From Silvibacterium bohemicum (GTDB lineage: Bacteria; Acidobacteriota; Terriglobia; Terriglobales; Acidobacteriaceae), in NCBI RefSeq assembly GCF_001006305.1, contig NZ_LBHJ01000003.1, forward strand, positions 434,001 through 498,000: a stretch of DNA of 64,000 nt, written 5' to 3'. The notes under the pieces were generated by a model, which worked only from the letters and a program-made list of their open reading frames with translations, did no database searches and was not told the origin of the DNA. Made by a program: the position numbers and the translations under genes. Below, piece by piece: positions 59,086-64,000 of this stretch. Every line of letters begins with the position of its first letter. The first letter of the stretch is position 1.

Positions 59086-62000
59086 ATGAAACGCAGGATG
59101 ATGGGCGCGAAGTGTCGCAAGTCAACGGCACACCGGTTCAATCAAATGTCGCGCAGTGTATGGCTTCTTGTAGTTTGTTGCGCGCTGGCAACTATCCTCT
59201 CGCCCAGCATGTATGGGCAAGGCGCCGGCAGTTTCTCCGGGAATATTCTGGACAAATCCAAGTCGGGTGTTCCTGACGCAACCATCACCGCGACATCTCA
59301 AGAAACAGGCCTGGCTCGCGACGTGAAGACGGACAGCGCCGGCCACTATCTGATCCCTCTGTTACCGGTTGGAAACTACACTGTACGCGTCGACGCGACG
59401 GGCTTTCAAAGCGCCGAATCCAAGGATTTGCGTCTTCAGATCGACGAAACCCGCGAAGTCGATTTTTCGCTCGTTCCCGCCACTCTGGTCACTACCGTAG
59501 CGGTTTCCGGTGAGGCCGTAGCCGTCGAGACCGCGAATCCGTCTCTTGGCCAGGTCATCACCTCGCAGGAGGTATCACAGCTGCCCTTGAATGGCCGAGA
59601 TTTCGTTCAGCTCGCTACGCTCACTGCCGGAGCGACCGCGGAGACGAACCCCAACAGCTTTTTCACCGGAGCTGCCAGCAGCGAGGTGGCTGCACGCGGT
59701 TCCTTCTCGCTCTCGGTCGGAGGCTCCCGTCCTAACAGCACAGACTGGCTGCTGGATGGCGTGGACAACAACGAGCTGACCGCCGGCGGTATCTCCATCT
59801 TCTCTTCGATCGACGATATCCAGGAGTTCAAGGTGCTCACCTACACCTACTCCGCCGAATACGGCACGCGTGCTGGACCGACCGTGCTGGTGACCACGAA
59901 GTCTGGATCCAACGATTTTCACGGCACTCTCTACGAGTTTGTGCGCAACACCGATCTCGATGCCAAGAGCTACTTCGCCACCTCCGTAGAGAAGTTCAAC
60001 CTGAACCAGTTCGGCGGCGCCGTGGGCGGCCCCATTCGCAAGAACAAGCTCTTCTTCTTCGTCGATGGCGAGCAGAAAAATCAGCGCCATGCCATTCCCT
60101 TCACAGGACTGGTGCCTTCGCTGCCCATGCGCACCGGCGATTTTTCCGCTGACCCTTTTGGAAACGCCGTTTCCGGTTTGACCATCGTGAACCCGAACAT
60201 GATTGGCGCATCCACCAATCCGGCCACCTATCCCAATGTTTATTTTCAGTGCAATGGGGCGGGGAATCCTATGCCGTCCAACGCCGATGGAAGCCAGGCC
60301 CAAGGCACTCCATGTAACAAGATTCCAACCGGGCTGATCAACAACATCGGACAGGCCATGATCAACCTGTATCCGGCGCCCAACGCCAACAACGCCAGCT
60401 CCGGCTATAACTACGTCAATGAGCCAGTGCGCGAGCTGGATGAAACGAAGTTCGATACGCGCCTGGACTACACACTTTCCACCAAGGACAGTACCTTCGG
60501 CCGTTTCAGCTACGATCAGGCTTTCTCCTACGTGCCTGGCGGCTCACCTGGATTCGCCGAGGCCAACGCCTTCGGCAGTAATCAGCGCATCATCAATCAC
60601 GCGCGCAACGTGGCCATTGGTGAAACCCACATCTTCTCCTCCACGCTGCTCAACCAGGCTAGCTTCGGCTATAACCGCATCTTCGACTACATCAGTTCGC
60701 AGGGCACCGGGACATGCGCCTCAGCCACCATCGTTCCCGGCGGTATTCCCAATGCCAATCTCGGATGTCCCGATGGCTCCTCAAAATGCCTGAACTTCTA
60801 TAGCTGCGGCCTGGTCTCTACGGAGTTTCAGGGTGGTGGCGTGGGCTACTGGTCGCTTGGAGACCGCGGGTACTCTCCGTTTCAAGGTGGAACGAATATT
60901 TTCTCGTTCCGTGACGCTGTCGATATCATCCGCGGCAAACATGACATTCATGCCGGGCTTGACTTCCGGGCGAATCAGATGAACGTCGGCACCGAGGCAT
61001 TTCAAGATGGTTTCTGGATCATCGGCGCCTTCGGCAACTTCACCGGACTCAGCAGCGCCAACGTTCCAGGCAATACGGAGGCGGATTTTCTCCTCGGCAT
61101 GCCCGGCGTGGCCATTCACGACCAGACGTTCAATGGGCCGGTCACCGGCCGCCGCTGGAAGATCTACCGTCCCTTCGGCGAAGACGACTGGAGAGTCACC
61201 AGTTCGCTTACCCTCAATCTCGGTCTGGCCTGGGATATGACCACTCCCATCACCGAAGCCGAAGGACGCATGGCAAACTACATCCCACAAACCGGACAGC
61301 TTCTCGTCGCCGGTCAAAATGGGGTGAGCTCCTCGGCGGGCGTCAAGATGGATTGGACGGCCCTCGAGCCCCGCATCGGCGCGACCTGGAGGTTCTTCGG
61401 CAGCGATAAGACCGTGTTGCGGGCGGGCTTTGCCATGTATCACGACTCGGCCTGGAGCCAAGGCGCACAAGGCCTCTGGCAGAATCCGCCCTTCCTTGGC
61501 GAGTCGGACGCCTTCCCCGCCACCTTCTCCACCGGCTGCGCTTTCTCCACTTCATACTGCGCCACTACCCTGGGACAGACGCCCGAGAACGTCAGCCTCT
61601 CCAACGGATTCGCGGCCATTCCAGCGCCGCCTACCGTCGCAACCTTTACCGGCACCTACTACATCCAGCCGACCAACTATAAACTGGCGAGAGTCCGCCA
61701 ATATAACTTGAATATCGAACAGCAACTGCCCGGGAACGTCGTGCTCACCACCGGCTATGCCGGATCGCGCGGCAACCACATCCTGGTGGCCGGCAATGAC
61801 CTCAACGTCAATGGTCCGAGCGCGTGCGGCGCAGTTTCCGGCTACACGCTCGGCTGCGCCGCCGGTGGTGCGCCCTACGTTTATCCCTACAGCCCGCCGA
61901 ACGGCAATGCCATTCTGCTCTTTGGCGACGTGGGCGACACCAGTTATGACTCCCTGCAGGTGAAAGCAGAGACCAAAACGCCGAAGCACGGGCTCTATGC

Positions 62001-62694
62001 GCTCTTCGCCTATACCTGGTCTCACACCTTCGACAACGGATTATCCGACGGCCTGGGATCGGAGCTGAGCGCTCCATTCTTTCCGCTTCCCAACTGGCGT
62101 CACCTCGACTGGTCCCTGTCGCAGATCAATCTTGCGAACAGCTTCACCGGCAGCGTGATCTACGATCTGCCCTTTGGCCGGGGAAAAGACTTTGGCAGCA
62201 ATTGGAATAATGTGACCAACACTCTGCTGGGCGGTTTTCAGCTGACTCTCATTGAGAGAATCTCCTCCGGATTCCCTGTGCCGTTGATCGACAGCAATAA
62301 CCAGTCTGGCGTGACCTTCAATAGCGGCGGCAATGACAATAACTGGAACCGGCCCAACCAGGTCGCCGGTTGCGGCGCCACCAACGCGGACCACGGCAAG
62401 CTGCAGTGGATCAACGCATCCTGTTTTGTCGCGCCGCCCGCTGGTCAGTTGGGAGATGCGGTTCGCGTCCCGGTGAGCGGACCCGACTTCGTCAATACCG
62501 ATTTCTCCGTCATCAAGCAGTTCGCCCTGCCCAGGGAAATGGGACTGAACTTCCGCGCCGAGTTCTTCAACCTCTTCAACCACGCGCAGTTCGGCTCGCC
62601 GATCAACGACATTAACGCGGTCGGCTTCGGCGCCGTAAACTCAACCGTGAACAATCCGCGGCTGGTGCAGCTCGCGCTCAAACTTACCTTCTAA
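59086..62694 (+). CDS. Oar-type TonB-dependent receptor 3
   Basis: 1202 residues from the ATG at 59086; an ATG at 59146 (MSRSVWLLVVCCALATILSP) is an alternative that gives a tighter signal peptide. Regulatory beta-sandwich (SGNILDKSKSGVPDATITATS ... NYTVRVDATGF), plug (SQLPLNGRDFVQL, TDWLLDGVDNNE, GPTVLVTTKSGSNDFHG) and barrel ending FFNLFNHAQFGSP ... LALKLTF. It is divergent from the toroid glycosidase, so it may import an oligosaccharide, but the SDR gene on its other side gives no substrate clue. Confidence 0.93.
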   Translation: MKRRMMGAKCRKSTAHRFNQMSRSVWLLVVCCALATILSPSMYGQGAGSFSGNILDKSKSGVPDATITATSQETGLARDVKTDSAGHYLIPLLPVGNYTVRVDATGFQSAESKDLRLQIDETREVDFSLVPATLVTTVAVSGEAVAVETANPSLGQVITSQEVSQLPLNGRDFVQLATLTAGATAETNPNSFFTGAASSEVAARGSFSLSVGGSRPNSTDWLLDGVDNNELTAGGISIFSSIDDIQEFKVLTYTYSAEYGTRAGPTVLVTTKSGSNDFHGTLYEFVRNTDLDAKSYFATSVEKFNLNQFGGAVGGPIRKNKLFFFVDGEQKNQRHAIPFTGLVPSLPMRTGDFSADPFGNAVSGLTIVNPNMIGASTNPATYPNVYFQCNGAGNPMPSNADGSQAQGTPCNKIPTGLINNIGQAMINLYPAPNANNASSGYNYVNEPVRELDETKFDTRLDYTLSTKDSTFGRFSYDQAFSYVPGGSPGFAEANAFGSNQRIINHARNVAIGETHIFSSTLLNQASFGYNRIFDYISSQGTGTCASATIVPGGIPNANLGCPDGSSKCLNFYSCGLVSTEFQGGGVGYWSLGDRGYSPFQGGTNIFSFRDAVDIIRGKHDIHAGLDFRANQMNVGTEAFQDGFWIIGAFGNFTGLSSANVPGNTEADFLLGMPGVAIHDQTFNGPVTGRRWKIYRPFGEDDWRVTSSLTLNLGLAWDMTTPITEAEGRMANYIPQTGQLLVAGQNGVSSSAGVKMDWTALEPRIGATWRFFGSDKTVLRAGFAMYHDSAWSQGAQGLWQNPPFLGESDAFPATFSTGCAFSTSYCATTLGQTPENVSLSNGFAAIPAPPTVATFTGTYYIQPTNYKLARVRQYNLNIEQQLPGNVVLTTGYAGSRGNHILVAGNDLNVNGPSACGAVSGYTLGCAAGGAPYVYPYSPPNGNAILLFGDVGDTSYDSLQVKAETKTPKHGLYALFAYTWSHTFDNGLSDGLGSELSAPFFPLPNWRHLDWSLSQINLANSFTGSVIYDLPFGRGKDFGSNWNNVTNTLLGGFQLTLIERISSGFPVPLIDSNNQSGVTFNSGGNDNNWNRPNQVAGCGATNADHGKLQWINASCFVAPPAGQLGDAVRVPVSGPDFVNTDFSVIKQFALPREMGLNFRAEFFNLFNHAQFGSPINDINAVGFGAVNSTVNNPRLVQLALKLTF

Positions 62695-62712
62695 GGCAGC
62701 GTTCGAAGAGGG

Positions 62713-62759
62713 CAGAAAAATCACTGCGCATCTCGACTCGATGGAATCGAGATGCGCAG
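62713..62759 (-). terminator. Terminator between TonB receptor 3 and the SDR gene
   Basis: CTGCGCATCTCGA (62724-62736) and TCGAGATGCGCAG (62747-62759) form a perfect 13-bp stem with a 10-base loop. Read from the SDR gene the stem is followed by TGATTTTT, a good Rho-independent signal. It can also slow plus-strand transcripts. Confidence 0.82.
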
Positions 62760-62804
62760 GCCATGCCTTCAGTTGGCGATGTTAGGGATGGGATTTGAGC
62801 GAGG

Positions 62805-63782
62805 CTATGCGAAAGACTCGCCGACCATCTCCTCGCTCTTCTTCCACAGCGCCTCAGCGTTTTTAGGATCGAGCGCATATGCGCGCACCCCTTCGCTGAT
62901 TGGGCTGATGGCCACATCGTCGGCTACGATCTTGCCTACGTGGCAGTTCTCGCAGTACTGCCCGCCGATCTCCTCGGCCGTAGCCACGACACCGGCCCAC
63001 ACGGAGGTTGCGGCTCCCTGTGGAATCGATTTGAACTCGAAGGTCTGGCCTTCCGCCTCAACCTGCGCTTTGATCTGTGCAATCAGGCTTTCCAGCACGC
63101 CGGGCTCCAGGTGTCGCGCCAGCTCAGTGTGGATGCCGCCGGGATGTACCGCCGCCGCACGCACGCCACGCGACCGATGCCGCTGGTCGAATGCCACAGC
63201 AAAGAGAATGTTTGCCGTCTTCGAGCGGCCATAAGCAACAAAAGGCTCGTAGGGCGTCCGTTCGAAATTCGGATCATCAAGATTGACATTGCCGAAGCGA
63301 TGCCCAGAGGACGAGAGATTGATCAACCGTCCGCCCGCGCGTAGCAGCGAGGCGATCCGGTTGACAAAGACAAAGTGGCCCAGGTGATTCGTACCGAACT
63401 GTGTTTCGAAGCCGTCGGCCGTCTTGCCGAGCGGAGTGGCCATCACTCCCGCATTCGCGATCACCACGTCGAAGGGTTGACCTTTCGCCAAGAGCTCATC
63501 GGCACTGGCACGCGCGCTCTTGAGGCTGGCCAGATCGAGCGCGATCAGCTCGAAGCTTCCGCCGTGAGCCGCCGCATCCGCACGTACCTGGGCAGTAGCC
63601 TTTTCGGCCTTACTCAGATCCCGAGCCGCGCCCACCACATGTGCGCCATGCGCGACCAGGGCGCGTGCCGTTTCCACTCCGATCCCGGCCGATACGCCGG
63701 TAACAAGAATCCTCTTGCCTTGCAGATGGACACCGGACAACACATCTTCCGTAGTCGAGGTTGCACCAAATACAGTTGCCAT
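62805..63782 (-). CDS. Short-chain dehydrogenase/reductase (SDR) family oxidoreductase
   Basis: 325 residues, ATG with GGGAGGAAAGA upstream. The Rossmann NAD(P) loop is VTGVSAGIGVETARAL (TGxxxGIG) near 28-40, followed by LDLASLKSARAS, the NAG motif VVIANAGVM near 110, LINLSSSGHRF with the catalytic Ser, and the YxxxK pair in AYGRSKTANILF. The length and LSSSGHR/YGRSK signatures fit the WW-domain-oxidoreductase/retinol-dehydrogenase-like group. The substrate is unknown. It is divergent from a TetR-family gene with palindromes between, so it is probably its repressed target. Confidence 0.93.
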   Translation of the reverse strand: MATVFGATSTTEDVLSGVHLQGKRILVTGVSAGIGVETARALVAHGAHVVGAARDLSKAEKATAQVRADAAAHGGSFELIALDLASLKSARASADELLAKGQPFDVVIANAGVMATPLGKTADGFETQFGTNHLGHFVFVNRIASLLRAGGRLINLSSSGHRFGNVNLDDPNFERTPYEPFVAYGRSKTANILFAVAFDQRHRSRGVRAAAVHPGGIHTELARHLEPGVLESLIAQIKAQVEAEGQTFEFKSIPQGAATSVWAGVVATAEEIGGQYCENCHVGKIVADDVAISPISEGVRAYALDPKNAEALWKKSEEMVGESFA

Positions 63783-63833
63783 TCTTTCCTCCCGCTGACC
63801 GCGCGTTTCCAGAGATATGACTCGCGGAAGCTA

Positions 63834-63862
63834 TTGACCGGAGCCACAAGGACAAATAAAAC
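63834..63862 (+). promoter_or_regulatory. Candidate promoter of the TetR-family gene
   Basis: TTGACC (63834-63839), a 17-base spacer and TAAAAC (63857-63862). The -10 box touches the first operator-like palindrome, so binding there would block it. Confidence 0.45.
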
Positions 63863-63877
63863 GGAGAGTGTCTCCGT
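63861..63877. promoter_or_regulatory. TetR-type operator 1 (ACGGAGA-GTG-TCTCCGT)
   Basis: A perfect 17-base palindrome in the 142-base space between the SDR and TetR-family genes, well placed to control both. Seen directly in sequence; the binding protein is inferred from position. Confidence 0.75.
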
Positions 63878-63890
63878 AAAAATAGAATAA

Positions 63891-63907
63891 GAGGAGACAG
63901 CCTCCGT
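63891..63907. promoter_or_regulatory. TetR-type operator 2 (GAGGAGA-CAG-CCTCCGT)
   Basis: An imperfect second copy with three mismatches to operator 1, its centre 30 bases away, about three helical turns, so two dimers could bind the same face. It lies 17 bases before the TetR-family ATG. Confidence 0.6.
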
Positions 63908-63924
63908 TTGCAACTGTGACCAGT

Positions 63925-64000
63925 ATGAAGAAGAAATCGACACGTCCCCCGAGCCGAAAGCCGCGCGCCGATGCGCTGCGCAACCGCGAACGCATTCTTG
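63925..64000 (+). CDS. TetR-family regulator (partial, runs off right edge)
   Basis: ATG at 63925 gives MKKKSTRPPSRKPRADALRNRERIL up to the window end. The basic tail followed by RADALRNRERIL is the usual start of a TetR-family HTH domain. The divergent SDR gene and palindromes support this. Only 25 residues are visible. Confidence 0.7.
   Translation, partial: MKKKSTRPPSRKPRADALRNRERIL

Overview
The window looks like a chromosomal segment of a soil or plant-litter member of the Acidobacteriota, family Acidobacteriaceae (Terriglobus/Granulicella/Edaphobacter-like). This is inferred from moderately high GC, three large Oar-type TonB-dependent receptors with the LPLNGR plug motif and no SusD partner, a hemicellulose/pectin degradation cluster, and intergenic stem-loop repeats of a kind I associate with this family. 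No rRNA, tRNA, CRISPR array, integrase or transposase was seen.

Layout. 1-7.2 kb: the 5' part of tex, an XRE regulator with a LexA/CI-like C-terminal half, small membrane or secreted proteins, a sigma-70 family factor, and long gene-poor stretches. 7.2-18.7 kb: a probable peptide-utilisation locus with a GntR/FCD regulator, a threonine-synthase-like PLP enzyme, an M14 metallopeptidase, a TonB receptor and an S9 prolyl-oligopeptidase. Three copies of a palindrome GATAT-N3-ATATC lie before the regulator and twice between the M14 gene and the receptor. This points to one candidate regulon.

18.9-28.4 kb: candidate contractile-injection cargo. Two proteins carry a DUF4157 (eCIS-core) HExxH domain, one of them fused to a GNAT acetyltransferase. 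The fusion gene overlaps a proline-rich protein with VYRPQ motifs and a 27-bp tandem repeat. A small divergent protein is a further candidate. A PAS-PAS-GAF-GGDEF-EAL protein with a degenerate GGDTF site, a GIY-YIG-like protein, a PEBP protein and a secreted protein are interspersed.

28.4-48.9 kb: a type VI secretion system in three blocks on the minus strand: (Sel1 + J-domain membrane protein), (tssK-L-M-A) and (tssB-C-hcp-E-F-G-vgrG-DUF4280 spike-SPOR protein). A TssJ-like lipoprotein gene is divergent. No ClpV/TssH gene is in the window. The best candidate for an undescribed system is this T6SS with DUF4157 cargo, a DUF4280 spike, a SPOR anchor and a J-domain accessory protein.

49-58.9 kb: a xylan/pectin cluster (GH43, TonB receptor, GH10, GH28, and a convergent alpha/alpha-toroid glycosidase) in which three enzymes carry twin-arginine-type leaders. 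59-64 kb: a third TonB receptor and an SDR oxidoreductase divergent from a TetR-family gene cut by the right edge. Two copies of a 17-bp operator-like palindrome lie between the last two genes.
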